The notes under the pieces: model-generated
Databases searched by the model: none
Seen by the model: the letters and a program-made list of their open reading frames with translations, nothing else
What the model was told of the DNA's origin: nothing
Assembly (NCBI GenBank): GCA_022791815.1
Contig: JAAVZU010000102.1
Location: 1-33,427 of the forward strand
Direction: 5' to 3'
Length of the DNA stretch: 33,427 nt
Source: Lachnospiraceae bacterium
GTDB lineage: Bacteria; Bacillota; Clostridia; Lachnospirales; Lachnospiraceae
Made by a program: the position numbers and the translations under genes
In this document: piece after piece, positions 8,601-16,843 of the stretch
Layout of the letters: each line of letters starts with the position of its first letter
How positions within the stretch are numbered: the stretch's first letter is position 1

Positions 8601-9013
8601 CACGTTTCAAATATGAAAAGGATTGTGCCTTTGCTTTTTATATGATGAAACGATTTGATGAAGCAAAGGATCATGCAGAACTCTCTCTAAAAGCTTTACA
8701 AAAAATTTATGACAACGAAGAAGATTATTATAACTATACACCCTATTCCCCTGTAAGATTGAGTATTATAGGACAACTCTATATGATATTGGGTGATGCC
8801 GATAAGGCTTTACTTTTATTTTCCCGCATGAACTCTGGTCTTCGTTGTAAAGGCTGCCGTTATCCTGGCTGCTATGAGTACCAATTGTATCTTGGACATT
8901 TTTATAACATTAAAGGTGAAAAGGACAATGCCCTTCTTCACTATAAAAAAGCCATAGAATTAAATCCTCATTGTGATATGGCAAAAATTGAACTAGAGAA
9001 ATTTAATAAATAG
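5648..9013 (+). CDS. Giant tetratricopeptide-repeat protein with a degenerate J-like domain
   Basis: About 1121 residues, soluble. Residues 5-50 resemble a J domain: an ILGL start, SIRNAYRQALKNN for helix II and FKELRTAYEEALAYA for helix III. The essential HPD loop is replaced by NPEDNPEGF, so classic stimulation of an Hsp70 ATPase through HPD is unlikely. The rest is a long run of TPR-like helical pairs from about residue 200 to the end, with clear units such as WAAWNNLGCCYKYLGDFNHA and NALLHYKKAIELNP. Near the C terminus is a CKGCRYPGC cluster (C-x2-C-x4-C). A TTG at 5645 is an alternative start. The Hsp70 gene follows 14 bases later, so the two act together: probably a client- or Hsp70-binding scaffold, comparable to the J proteins linked to hscC in enterobacteria. 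Confidence 0.8.
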   Translation: MEINLIFHILGLTKTKNEDSIRNAYRQALKNNNPEDNPEGFKELRTAYEEALAYARTSEEEKPESISTSASPEVNDWLKKVNTLYQDLPSRRDLSKWKPLMEDELCQSIDTSEEVREQFLNFLLDHFRFPQEVWQYFDKTFYFLNDMDKLSEKFPTDFLNYMKFYMKHDSFPSFEFFSYRNLKDETCEGDAYIDHYLLIKQKVDKEDTKECYHLLDQLSSFGVYHPYEDVEKSRLLLLAGKKEEALSLISPIFDKYPNDNYIQLYTGVCKYENGYKEDAVNLWKHIAEEYPKNYYAQFYLSKYYMDEEMYYDAKDSLIILLEIDGDNPEIQASLTKVNDALITVLTKDMETGNENDHFSALEIPLEIGWCLFQNHRNDEAISLLQNYEPSKDTEYNYYNLYGRLLYQIKHYKDALPLLEKWYSIIYSLKDDGTEETRKRMSRLGMASYILSECYSELNRLKEAEDILHSAISKSDGLMESLEYENHLADIYLKHQHYEKAIDLCDTIISKDTSYYPAYVIRQECFYHLDKGQEVVDDYHRAIDIFPGYYKPYMFACEVFSFHGQYEDAQEVLDLAKKNQITLTPRMQLYQAKILRNLAKSKEDVLAIFPIIKHLQKEVIKPDCDIEDISEISYEMGLLYWDTDQLQKAYNFVSKASKENPKRLQYQMVLGDILVQMKKYPQALETYEKGKEEYEHLAVYHYNIGICYESLAYGETDLISLAIRSYRTALDIDEYYRDCNEKLADIYNNLYHNDEDIKYLELAITYATKEIESNDCCYYRVNRGLIYMNSMDAKYIEMAIHDFEAAIEFISDDWAAWNNLGCCYKYLGDFNHAIECLQKAAEYMQENKTPLPYGNMADCYEAMFDFEKAISCYKRNLELFPDDLSPWEEIGDLYSYMGNTDKAIRAYQNTQNLELIKEKGILHSIKREKISSFFSAIPSYIQKAKKEDMAKHYHFIGDIFYDEMANYKKALTYYQKALKYPLDSYTRFKYEKDCAFAFYMMKRFDEAKDHAELSLKALQKIYDNEEDYYNYTPYSPVRLSIIGQLYMILGDADKALLLFSRMNSGLRCKGCRYPGCYEYQLYLGHFYNIKGEKDNALLHYKKAIELNPHCDMAKIELEKFNK

Positions 9014-9027
9014 AAAGGAATACTATT

Positions 9028-10722
9028 ATGATTATTGGAATTGATTTAGGAACTACAAATAGTCTTGTTGCCTATTATACTGATGAAGGACCGAAGATTA
9101 TCCCAAACCGTCTTGGCAATTTACTGACTCCTTCTGTAGTTGCAATAGATGAAAGTGAACAACTTTATATAGGTGATTTGGCGGTAGAACAAAATCTTTT
9201 ACACCCTGGTTCTGGAGCAAGTGTTTTTAAAAGAGATATGGGAAGCCAAAAGAAATATTCTCTTCTCCACAAAGAATTCACAGCAGAAGAACTCTCTTCT
9301 TTTGTTCTTCGTGCTCTTAAAGAAGATGCAGAACATTTTCTAAAAGAAGAAGTAACGGAAGCTGTCATCAGTGTACCTGCTTACTTTAATGATGCCAGAA
9401 GACGGGCTACTAAAAGAGCTGGGGAACTTGCTGGATTAAAGGTAGAACGTATCATAAGTGAACCAACTGCTGCTGCAATTGCTTATGGATTATACCAAAG
9501 TCCAAAAAATGCGAAGTTTCTGGTCTTCGATTTAGGTGGAGGAACTTTTGATATTTCTATTTTAGAATTATACGATACTATTTTAGAAGTCCGTGCTGTA
9601 GCTGGTGATAATTATCTTGGTGGAGAAGACTTTACAAATGTTTTAGAGGATATTTTTTTCCAGAAATTTCCAAAATTAGATAGAACAAAAATAGATGAAA
9701 AAACTCTTCGCCACATTCACAAACAGGCAGACCTTTGTAAATTGGGATTTTCTGAAAACCGGAAATCTACTATGCAATGTAATATTGATGGGCAAATTTA
9801 TAATATGGATATTGATTTAAGCCGCTACGAAACCGCCTGTGCAGATTTGTTGGAACGAATCCGTCATCCTATAAAGCGTAGTTTATCAGATGCACATATC
9901 CGCCTTTCGGATATTGATAAAATAGTATTAGTAGGTGGTTCCACAAAAAGTCCTGTTATCAGACGTTTCGTCAGCAAACTCTTTAAAATAATTCCTGATA
10001 CAACCATCAATCCAGATGAAGCAGTTGCTCTTGGTGCGGCAATTCAGGCAGCTATGAAGGAGAGAAAAGAATCTGTTAAAGAAGTTATTTTAACAGATGT
10101 TTGCCCATTTACTCTTGGTACAGAAATTTGTCGGGAGCGTGAGCAGGGACGATATGACGATGGTATTTTTTGTCCTATCATTGAACGCAACACTGTTATT
10201 CCTACCAGCCGTACAGAAAGACTTTATACTCTTCATGATAATCAAGAAAAAGTCCGAATAAATGTACTGCAAGGAGAAAGCCGTTTTGCTGCAAACAACT
10301 TGTCTCTTGGAGAACTGGAAATTCCTGTCCCAGCAGGAAAAGCAGGTGAAGAATCCATTGATGTAACCTACACATACGATATTAATTCTATTTTAGAGGT
10401 AGAGGTCAAGGTAATCTCCACTGGAACAATAACAAAGGAAGTTTTCCGAGGTCAACATGTAGATATGACAGACGAAGAAATTGCGGAACGTTTTCAAACC
10501 TTATCTTATTTGAAAATCCATCCAAGAGATAGGGAAGAAAATAAATATCTTCTTCTACGTGGGGAACGTATTTATGAAGAAAGCATAGGGGAAAAGAGAC
10601 ATGCTGTGGAACATGCCCTGTATCAATTTGAAAAGGCATTAAATACTTATGATTTGGGAATTATAGAAACAGCGAAAAAAGAATTTCAAACTCTACTAGA
10701 TGATATTGATTCTTATTTTTAA
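9028..10722 (+). CDS. HscC-like Hsp70 chaperone
   Basis: 564 residues, shorter than housekeeping DnaK (about 610-640) because of a short lid. The nucleotide-binding domain is intact: IGIDLGTTNSLVAYY at the N terminus, the phosphate loop FDLGGGTFDISILEL near residue 168, EPTAAAIAYGL, and VLVGGSTKSPVIRRF near residue 308. The substrate-binding part (CPFTLGTEI, then IPTSRTERLYTLHDNQ) resembles HscC rather than DnaK. Ribosome site GAAAGG. It sits in an operon with the TPR/J-like protein and a TetR regulator, not with grpE and dnaJ. An ATP-dependent chaperone dedicated to a special set of clients is the likely role; its own nucleotide exchange factor is not seen here. Confidence 0.9.
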   Translation: MIIGIDLGTTNSLVAYYTDEGPKIIPNRLGNLLTPSVVAIDESEQLYIGDLAVEQNLLHPGSGASVFKRDMGSQKKYSLLHKEFTAEELSSFVLRALKEDAEHFLKEEVTEAVISVPAYFNDARRRATKRAGELAGLKVERIISEPTAAAIAYGLYQSPKNAKFLVFDLGGGTFDISILELYDTILEVRAVAGDNYLGGEDFTNVLEDIFFQKFPKLDRTKIDEKTLRHIHKQADLCKLGFSENRKSTMQCNIDGQIYNMDIDLSRYETACADLLERIRHPIKRSLSDAHIRLSDIDKIVLVGGSTKSPVIRRFVSKLFKIIPDTTINPDEAVALGAAIQAAMKERKESVKEVILTDVCPFTLGTEICREREQGRYDDGIFCPIIERNTVIPTSRTERLYTLHDNQEKVRINVLQGESRFAANNLSLGELEIPVPAGKAGEESIDVTYTYDINSILEVEVKVISTGTITKEVFRGQHVDMTDEEIAERFQTLSYLKIHPRDREENKYLLLRGERIYEESIGEKRHAVEHALYQFEKALNTYDLGIIETAKKEFQTLLDDIDSYF

Positions 10723-10736
10723 TTTAGGAGGTAATC

Positions 10737-11315
10737 ATGGAAGAAAAAATAGATTTGCGGATTCAACGTACTCACAAAGCACTCTGTGATACCTTTTTTA
10801 TAATGCTAAATGAAACTACTTTTGAAAAAATTACAATAAATAGCCTGTGTACTAAAGCAAATATCCGTCGTGCAACATTTTATAAACACTTTGCTGATAA
10901 ATATGATTTCTTTGGATTTTTTATTCGCAATATATTGGGTAATTTTCTTTCTCATATTCATGACTATGAAAAAAGCGGCACCCCCTATTCTTATTACACC
11001 TATATTTTTAAAGAGTGTATCTATTTTATGAAAGAAAACCGTTCTCTAATTGATAATGTGGCAAAAAGCAATATGTTTTCCACATTGTTGGATATTTTTG
11101 CTGATGAAATCTACAAAGATGTTTATACAAATGTAGAAGAACACCCTGAGGATGTGGATAAACTCCATATTCCTCATGACATTTTGGCTGCATTCTATAC
11201 TGGAGGTATTATACAAAGCATCCGTCTTTGGTTTACAAATCATGAAATGGCTTCCGCAGAAGAATTTATACAAGGAATTACTACTTTAATAGAATCTGTA
11301 CAACCAAAAAAATAG
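10737..11315 (+). CDS. TetR/AcrR-type transcriptional regulator
   Basis: 192 residues. The N-terminal TetR helix-turn-helix is clear: ITINSLCTKANIRRATFYKHF at about residues 30-50, followed by the usual DKYDFFGFF link and an all-helical C-terminal ligand or dimer domain. Perfect ribosome site AGGAGG; the ATG is 14 bases after the Hsp70 stop, so it is the third gene of the operon. Such C-terminal domains are seen in TetR members of Firmicutes of unknown ligand. Autoregulation of the chaperone operon is the obvious guess, but no clear inverted repeat was found at the promoter near 5582. Confidence 0.88.
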   Translation: MEEKIDLRIQRTHKALCDTFFIMLNETTFEKITINSLCTKANIRRATFYKHFADKYDFFGFFIRNILGNFLSHIHDYEKSGTPYSYYTYIFKECIYFMKENRSLIDNVAKSNMFSTLLDIFADEIYKDVYTNVEEHPEDVDKLHIPHDILAAFYTGGIIQSIRLWFTNHEMASAEEFIQGITTLIESVQPKK

Positions 11316-11319
11316 TGAC

Positions 11320-11348
11320 TTGCATCTTTTTATAATCCTATGTATAAT
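11320..11348 (+). promoter_or_regulatory. Promoter of the cyclophilin gene
   Basis: TTGCAT (11320-11325), 17-base spacer, TATAAT (11343-11348). The cyclophilin can therefore be expressed independently of the chaperone operon. Confidence 0.65.
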
Positions 11349-11403
11349 GGTTTGAGTATAATTAGATTAATACATCAAAACAAATGAAAGGAAGGTTTTT
11401 ATT

Positions 11404-11925
11404 ATGGCACAAAATCCAATTGTTACTATCACTATGACATCTGGAGATGTTATTAAAGCAGAATTATACCCAGAAATTGCTCCAAACACAGTAAACAACT
11501 ATATTTCACTCATAAAAAAAGGGTATTATGATGGACTTATTTTCCATCGTGTAATTGCTGGCTTTATGATTCAGGGGGGTTGTCCAGAAGGCTCTGGTAT
11601 GGGTGGTCCTGGTTACTCTATCAAAGGTGAATTTTCTCATAATGGATTTCAAAATGATTTAAAACATACACCTGGCGTTCTTTCTATGGCACGCTCCAGT
11701 ATGCCAAACTCTGCGGGATCACAATTTTTTATTATGCACAAAACTTCTCCACATCTTGATGGAGAATACGCAGCTTTTGGTAAAGTTACAGAAGGTTTGG
11801 ACATTGTAGACAAAATTGCTCAGGTACAGACAGATTACTCTGACCGTCCACTAGAAGATCAAAAGATAGAAACTATGACTGTAGATACTTTTGGCATAGA
11901 TTATCCAGAACCTGAGAAATGTTAA
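11404..11925 (+). CDS. ppiB: Peptidyl-prolyl cis-trans isomerase, cyclophilin type
   Basis: 173 residues, a complete cytoplasmic cyclophilin with no signal peptide. Motifs: FHRVIAGFMIQGG with the catalytic arginine, SMARSSMPNSAGSQFFIM, and HLDGEYAAFGKV near residue 121. It speeds proline isomerisation during folding. It lies just after the Hsp70/TPR operon but has its own promoter, and ends at a strong bidirectional terminator, so physical linkage with the chaperones may or may not be functional. ppiB is used as the common symbol for bacterial cytosolic cyclophilins. Confidence 0.93.
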   Translation: MAQNPIVTITMTSGDVIKAELYPEIAPNTVNNYISLIKKGYYDGLIFHRVIAGFMIQGGCPEGSGMGGPGYSIKGEFSHNGFQNDLKHTPGVLSMARSSMPNSAGSQFFIMHKTSPHLDGEYAAFGKVTEGLDIVDKIAQVQTDYSDRPLEDQKIETMTVDTFGIDYPEPEKC

Positions 11926-12000
11926 TTTTCATCAAAATATGCTTTTGTGTAAGCTCTAAGTAACCATATCTTTTAGTTACCACTGTTTGCATATTCCAAT

Positions 12001-12047
12001 AAAAAAGTCAGATTGTTATGAACCATACCCTAACAATCTGACTTTTT
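12001..12047. terminator. Bidirectional terminator between cyclophilin and GHL10 genes
   Basis: AAAAAAGTCAGATTGTT and AACAATCTGACTTTTTT arms, each 17 bases and perfect, around a 13-base loop. The T runs on both strands suit the two convergent genes. Confidence 0.92.
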
Positions 12048-12084
12048 TATTTTAATACATTGTACTATTCATGGATTTGAACAA

Positions 12085-13368
12085 TTATAATACTTTTTTC
12101 AAATTCGCCCGTTCCTGTTTTAACTTACTGGAAAACAAATTATCATATCGGTAAAATACAAAACCATCTACTTTACTAAACTTACGTCCAGTAATCACCT
12201 GTTTCTTTAATTCTTGTTTACTCTTTATCCAACCAGTATCTCCAATAGCTCTAGCTTCTCCTCTACTAATTCCTGCCCTGTATGCAGCAATTCCAATGTA
12301 TAAATCCACTTTACTATTTTTCTTAATAGCTGCCCACTGCTTCACTGTATTTGTATATGGACAAACTGGATGTGTAAAAGACCAATATATCTGTGGGCAA
12401 ATATAATCTACATAATTAGATGACTTCATCCATGTCTTAACATCTACATAGTATCGATCACTGGCATATAAATTAGATATATTGCCTGCAGGACTAATAC
12501 CAAATTCTACCTTCTTATCAATAGACTTGATTGTTTTATATACTTTCTTAACTAAATTACTTACATTACTTCTTCTCCATGACACAATGGACTTTGCCTT
12601 TACCTTTTGTTTTTTGCAATTTTTAACATAAGCCTTGTATTCTTTTGCATCAAAATTTGATTTGTAATTATTTCCTAATGCAGGATAAAAATAATCATCA
12701 AAATGAATACCATCGACATCATAATTCTTTACAATTTCCTTTACACCATTTAAAATTAGATTCTGTACATCACTTTTAGCTGGATTGTAATAAAGTGCAC
12801 CATTAAAAGTTAAAACGTTTCTTTTCTTAGAATTACTAGATGAGTTTCTCCACTTTCTTGCTTGATTATTGGAAGACAATGATTTGACATTAGTTCCAGT
12901 AAGCGTAACCCTGTATGGATTTAACCATGCATGTATCTTCAATCCTTTGTTATGTGCTGCCTTTACCATATATGCAAGTGGATCATATCCTGGACTCTTT
13001 CCTTGTTTTCCTGAGGCATACGAAGACCAAGGAAAGTATGAGGATGCATAGAAAGCATCTCCCATTGGTCTTACTTGCACAATCACTGTATTCAGTCCAA
13101 GATTTTTTGTATTTGTAAATAGTTTATCAATATAAGCTTGGAATTTTGCCTTTGACATTTTACTCATATTGGCACCACCAAATTCCAAATATGATATCCA
13201 AACAGCCTTCATCTCATTCTTGGAGTTTCCAGTTTTGGCTATCACTTCTTCCATATTTACTGTATTTGATAATTGATCTGGTACAAAAGATGTTTCTTTC
13301 CATATTGCTATCAATAAAATGAACAGTAACATTAAACTACAAATTCTCTGAAATTTTGTACTTTTCAC
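12085..13368 (-). CDS. Family 10 glycosyl-hydrolase-like (GHL10) secreted protein
   Basis: 427 residues with an N-terminal membrane anchor or signal (ICSLMLLFILLIAIW). The GHL10 barrel starts with MKAVWISYLEFGG at about residue 52 and includes LGLNTVIVQVRPMGDAFY, KGLKIHAWLNPYRV, YDVDGIHFDDYFYP (probable catalytic aspartates) and VDYICPQIYWSF. Members act on cell-wall or surface polysaccharides; the exact substrate is unknown. The amidase gene lies 37 bases upstream on the same strand, so the two are probably one envelope-remodelling operon, with the terminator at 12001-12047 downstream. Confidence 0.9.
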   Translation of the reverse strand: MKSTKFQRICSLMLLFILLIAIWKETSFVPDQLSNTVNMEEVIAKTGNSKNEMKAVWISYLEFGGANMSKMSKAKFQAYIDKLFTNTKNLGLNTVIVQVRPMGDAFYASSYFPWSSYASGKQGKSPGYDPLAYMVKAAHNKGLKIHAWLNPYRVTLTGTNVKSLSSNNQARKWRNSSSNSKKRNVLTFNGALYYNPAKSDVQNLILNGVKEIVKNYDVDGIHFDDYFYPALGNNYKSNFDAKEYKAYVKNCKKQKVKAKSIVSWRRSNVSNLVKKVYKTIKSIDKKVEFGISPAGNISNLYASDRYYVDVKTWMKSSNYVDYICPQIYWSFTHPVCPYTNTVKQWAAIKKNSKVDLYIGIAAYRAGISRGEARAIGDTGWIKSKQELKKQVITGRKFSKVDGFVFYRYDNLFSSKLKQERANLKKVL

Positions 13369-13405
13369 ACTTATACATTCCTTTCCATCATCATTATGAA
13401 ATCAT

Positions 13406-15232
13406 CTATCTTCCTGTTGGATACTTCTTGAAAATCTCCTCTGTTGTTTCATAAATCTTTTTTGCTGCATTTTTCTGATAGCTTGTATTTGTTAATTTTG
13501 CTCTTTCACTACTATTAGAAATAAATCCCAATTCAATTAAAACAGCTGGTACTGTATTCTTGTGTATTACAACATATTTTGCAGTTTTTACACCACGGTT
13601 TGTTGTTCCCATTACAGAAACCATGCTTTTTAAAAACATACTTGCCATAGTTTGGCTATTTAATCCATTCTTTAATTTACTATTATTTGAAAGAGAATAA
13701 AATACTTCTGTTCCTTTGGCAGATGCAGATGCAGAGTTCATATGTAGACTAACAAACAAGTCTGCACCAATGTTCTTGGCATAGGCAGCTCTGTCATTTA
13801 AAGATACAAAGGTATCATCATGTCTTGTCCAATATGCTTTTACATTAGAAGAATCTTTATTAAAATAACTCTTTGCATATGTATAAAGAATCTTATAAGT
13901 TAACTCCTTTTCTTTTGCAGTTCCTCCCACCGCACCAGAATCATATCCTCCATGACCACAATCTAAAACAACAATATTTTTATAAATATTCTTTGGATTT
14001 CCCACATCAATCCATATAATATTATCTTTTATATTTATTTTATATCCTTGTAATTTACTGGTTGTAAATGTAATCTGTGTATTACCAGAAGAATTAAGAG
14101 CAACTGCATATTTAGTAACCACCTTATTACGAATACTAATAGGATGTTTCTTTAAATAATCTCTATAATCACCATTAATGGTAACTGTAAACTTTTTATT
14201 CCAATATTTATCTGAATTCTTGACAGCACCAGACGATAACGCTTTAGGTAAAGTAAAACAGATACTTGCATCCGCTGCTACTGTTAGTCCATCCACTGTT
14301 CCTTTTTGATAAATCTCAGATGTAACTGTCTTATTGTTCCAATTGTATTCATAACCAAAAATTTCTGCAGTATATTTTGCAGGTATCATAGTATATGTGG
14401 TGCCATTTGCACAGTTTTTTAACCGAAATGGAGCAACGCTTACCTTGTCTTCCTTTCCATTTACTAACACTTTATTACTATTCATAGTAAAAACCACTTT
14501 AATACTATCATTCTTTAAGGTAAGTGTATTATTTTTGCTACTATATGCATAAGATAATCCCATTGTAGTTGAAAATACTTTCTTTGCATTCAAAACAGCA
14601 CTTCCACTCACAATCATACCAGGCATACTTCCAAAGGAAATATTTTTTCCATTGTAACTACAGTTTACCTTACTACCAGTATATTTATAAATCTTACCAT
14701 CTTTCTCATATTCGATCCAATTACATTTAATTGCACCTGTAGCATTAGAATTTGTCCATGTATAAGAATATCCCAGATTCTCCGCTACAAAACGTACTGG
14801 AACTAATATTCTTGAAATGTCAGCTTTCACATAAGTTATTTTTCTTGGTGCTGTATCTAGTGTTTTCTTTTTCCCATTAACATAAGCCGTTTTACTTCCT
14901 AATGTTAATTCTACTTTCTTGTCAAACTTACTTATAGTAAGTTTCTTTTTATTATTGTCTAAAACACATGTAGCACCTAAACCTTTTTCAAAAATTGCTT
15001 TATAATACCCCATCGCTACATTGTCAATAATCAATCCTTTTGCATTTCCTAGAGAAACTTCTGTTCCATTGACAATAAACTTTGCTGTAGATTTTTTATA
15101 AGTCACTGTCTTCCCATCATACTTTAACTTCAAAGAACTAGCAGCATTTAATGTTGTCATAGGTAACATAAATAAACATATAAAACAAATTACTCTTATG
15201 ACATAATTTTTAATTTTTTTTGTTTTCTGCAT
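13406..15232 (-). CDS. Secreted N-acetylmuramoyl-L-alanine amidase with copper-amine-oxidase-N-like repeats
   Basis: 608 residues from the ATG at 15232, which is followed by a signal peptide (about residues 8-29, ending LNAASS) and preceded by AAGGGTG. A longer frame to 15307 exists but runs through the promoter, so it is rejected. After the signal come two copper-amine-oxidase-N1-like repeats (about residues 30-175 and 190-315), an AMIN-like region, and a C-terminal Amidase_3 domain with zinc-ligand motifs DCGHGGYDSGA, SLHMNSASAS and the catalytic IELGFISNSSE. It cleaves peptidoglycan stem peptides; the N-terminal repeats probably anchor it to the wall. It forms an operon with the GHL10 gene. 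Confidence 0.93.
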   Translation of the reverse strand: MQKTKKIKNYVIRVICFICLFMLPMTTLNAASSLKLKYDGKTVTYKKSTAKFIVNGTEVSLGNAKGLIIDNVAMGYYKAIFEKGLGATCVLDNNKKKLTISKFDKKVELTLGSKTAYVNGKKKTLDTAPRKITYVKADISRILVPVRFVAENLGYSYTWTNSNATGAIKCNWIEYEKDGKIYKYTGSKVNCSYNGKNISFGSMPGMIVSGSAVLNAKKVFSTTMGLSYAYSSKNNTLTLKNDSIKVVFTMNSNKVLVNGKEDKVSVAPFRLKNCANGTTYTMIPAKYTAEIFGYEYNWNNKTVTSEIYQKGTVDGLTVAADASICFTLPKALSSGAVKNSDKYWNKKFTVTINGDYRDYLKKHPISIRNKVVTKYAVALNSSGNTQITFTTSKLQGYKINIKDNIIWIDVGNPKNIYKNIVVLDCGHGGYDSGAVGGTAKEKELTYKILYTYAKSYFNKDSSNVKAYWTRHDDTFVSLNDRAAYAKNIGADLFVSLHMNSASASAKGTEVFYSLSNNSKLKNGLNSQTMASMFLKSMVSVMGTTNRGVKTAKYVVIHKNTVPAVLIELGFISNSSERAKLTNTSYQKNAAKKIYETTEEIFKKYPTGR

Positions 15233-15274
15233 ATTTTCACCCTTTTCTTTTATTTTTCTTAGGATACTTATGAT

Positions 15275-15303
15275 ATTATACAAAAATGTTGAATTTATGT
15301 CAA
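15275..15303 (-). promoter_or_regulatory. Consensus promoter of the amidase-GHL10 operon
   Basis: Minus strand: TTGACA (15303-15298), 17-base spacer, TATAAT (15280-15275), both perfect consensus. It gives a leader of about 35 bases and fixes the amidase start at 15232. Confidence 0.85.
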
Positions 15304-15628
15304 ACAAAGGGTGAAAATACTGCTAAAGTACTTATTTTCTAATTTATTGTTACAAAATCTGTTCAAATTTAAAAATAGAAAAGCAAAAGAATATTTCCGC
15401 TAAAATTTTTTCATTTTATAATTGTATGCTATTTAACATGTTACAATCATCATTCATTCCATAAAGCAAATAAATGATATAGCCTATAAGTTTTACATCT
15501 TTTGTAAAATCGGGTATAATATCCTTTTAACTACTAAGTAAGAATTTAACCCAAATTCTTCATACATTAAAAATAAAGTTTATTATGCTCTACATGAATA
15601 GTTGATTTAGAAAAGGTATGGTGAAAAT
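15304..15628. other. Divergent intergenic region between amidase and TtcA-like genes
   Basis: AT-rich. Contains the upstream edge of the amidase promoter, the TtcA-like promoter at 15492-15520, a small hairpin AGAATTT-N5-AAATTCT at 15541-15559 in the TtcA leader, and one arm of a 14-bp inverted repeat (15306-15319). No gene seen. Confidence 0.6.
15492..15520 (+). promoter_or_regulatory. Promoter of the TtcA-like gene
   Basis: TTTACA (15492-15497), 17-base spacer, TATAAT (15515-15520); leader of about 100 bases. Confidence 0.65.
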
Positions 15629-16354
15629 ATGAAATTACAAAAATTATTAAGTTTAACCAGGCAAGCTGTTGAAGATTATCAATTAATTGAAGAAGGTGAC
15701 AAAATTGCAGTTGGAATATCTGGAGGTAAAGACAGTCTTGTACTATTATTAGCATTATCTAATTTAAGAAAATTCTATCCAAAACATTTCCAACTTATTG
15801 GGATTACGGTTGATTTAAACTATGGACCCTTTGATACTTCCAAAATCTCCAAACTTTGCCAATCTCTAAATGTTCCATATTATGTTGTTAATACAAAAAT
15901 ATCTGATATAGTGAATACAAAATCCAAACCTTGCTCCTTATGTGCAAAGCTAAGAAAAGGTGCACTTAACCAAAAAGCATTAGAACTCGATTGTAATAAA
16001 GTAGCCTTTGCACATCATGCAGATGACTTGATAGAGACTATGCTTCTCTCTCTTCTCTATGAAGGACGGTTTCATAGCTGCTCTCCTCTCACCTTTTGGA
16101 GTCACACAAAACTTACTTTAATCCGTCCTCTAATTTATCTAAAAGAAACTGATATCACCGGATTTGTCAACCAAAATCCACTTCCAGTCTTAGCAAATCC
16201 ATGCCCTTATGAAGGACATACCAAACGGACTTATGTAAAAAGTATGCTACAGCAGCTTAACAAAGATATTCCTGGTTGTAAAAACCGCTTATTACGGGCA
16301 ATATTAAACGGAAATTTTGAAGACTGGCCACTCCCTCTGTTAAAGAGAATATAA
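15629..16354 (+). CDS. TtcA-like tRNA thiolation PP-loop protein
   Basis: 241 residues. The PP-loop SGGKDS is at residues 31-36. A CSLCAKLRKGAL motif lies near residue 107 and FAHHADDLIETML near residue 129, with a further cysteine in ANPCPYEGHTKR. This pattern matches the TtcA family, which activates tRNA with ATP and adds sulfur to cytidine 32 using a cysteine-bound iron-sulfur cluster. Length is slightly short of E. coli TtcA (about 311) but normal for the Firmicutes group, whose tRNA target is less well defined. Monocistronic with its own promoter. Confidence 0.88.
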   Translation: MKLQKLLSLTRQAVEDYQLIEEGDKIAVGISGGKDSLVLLLALSNLRKFYPKHFQLIGITVDLNYGPFDTSKISKLCQSLNVPYYVVNTKISDIVNTKSKPCSLCAKLRKGALNQKALELDCNKVAFAHHADDLIETMLLSLLYEGRFHSCSPLTFWSHTKLTLIRPLIYLKETDITGFVNQNPLPVLANPCPYEGHTKRTYVKSMLQQLNKDIPGCKNRLLRAILNGNFEDWPLPLLKRI

Positions 16355-16422
16355 AAAATATCTTCGTAACAAAAATAAAACATCAGATTTAAACATATTT
16401 ATTATACAAATCCCTAGGATTT

Positions 16423-16806
16423 TTAATAGTGTGGTGTTATTTCACAATTAACATAATACGGAATAATTAAATATGCTCCCTCATGAATAGTGTCCTTTAC
16501 CATATCATTGCTTTTTTTAATTTCTTCTATCATATCATTCAAATCTTGATATTCTTCTGTATAGTATCTCGTGGCAATATCCCACAAGGTACTATCTTTT
16601 TCTATACAAATTGTTGTTACTATCTTTTCCCGATATACTGCTGTTGTTTCTCCTGCCCCCTTTGCTGCCTTTACCAAGTCCATATTCATAAGCAATGTAG
16701 TAAGAACAAAAACCATAAGAATAAATAAAACTCCTACAAAAATAAGTTCCTTCTGAGTCCATATTTTATACTGTTTAGTTGCAGGCATCTTCTCCATATC
16801 CTCCAT
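16423..16806 (-). CDS. LysM-domain membrane protein, probable SOS cell-division inhibitor (YneA-like)
   Basis: 127 residues from the ATG at 16806, chosen because GGAGGTG sits 6 bases upstream; the longer open frame to 16974 runs across the promoter and is rejected. One membrane segment at about residues 21-41 (IFVGVLFILMVFVLTTLL), then an extracellular LysM domain (EKDSTLWDIATRYY to GAYLIIPYY). The layout equals YneA of Bacillus, which blocks division after DNA damage and is also divergent from lexA. A consensus promoter with LexA boxes in the spacer and just after the start supports SOS control. Confidence 0.85.
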   Translation of the reverse strand: MEDMEKMPATKQYKIWTQKELIFVGVLFILMVFVLTTLLMNMDLVKAAKGAGETTAVYREKIVTTICIEKDSTLWDIATRYYTEEYQDLNDMIEEIKKSNDMVKDTIHEGAYLIIPYYVNCEITPHY

Positions 16807-16824
16807 AAATACACCTCCGCTTTC

Positions 16825-16838
16825 CGAACAACTGTTTG
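16825..16838. promoter_or_regulatory. LexA box 1
   Basis: CGAAC-AACT-GTTTG, one mismatch from a perfect Firmicutes LexA palindrome, located just downstream of the -10 box of the LysM gene. Confidence 0.8.
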
Positions 16839-16843
16839 TTTTT

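Noticed and set aside
15232-15319. Anti-Shine-Dalgarno attenuator in the amidase leader
   Set aside because: The upstream arm (15306-15319) lies before the consensus promoter (15275-15303), so it is not in the transcript and cannot mask the ribosome site.
16408-16422. Terminator AAATCC-CTA-GGATTT after the TtcA-like gene
   Set aside because: Six-pair AT-rich stem with a poor T tail; too weak to call.
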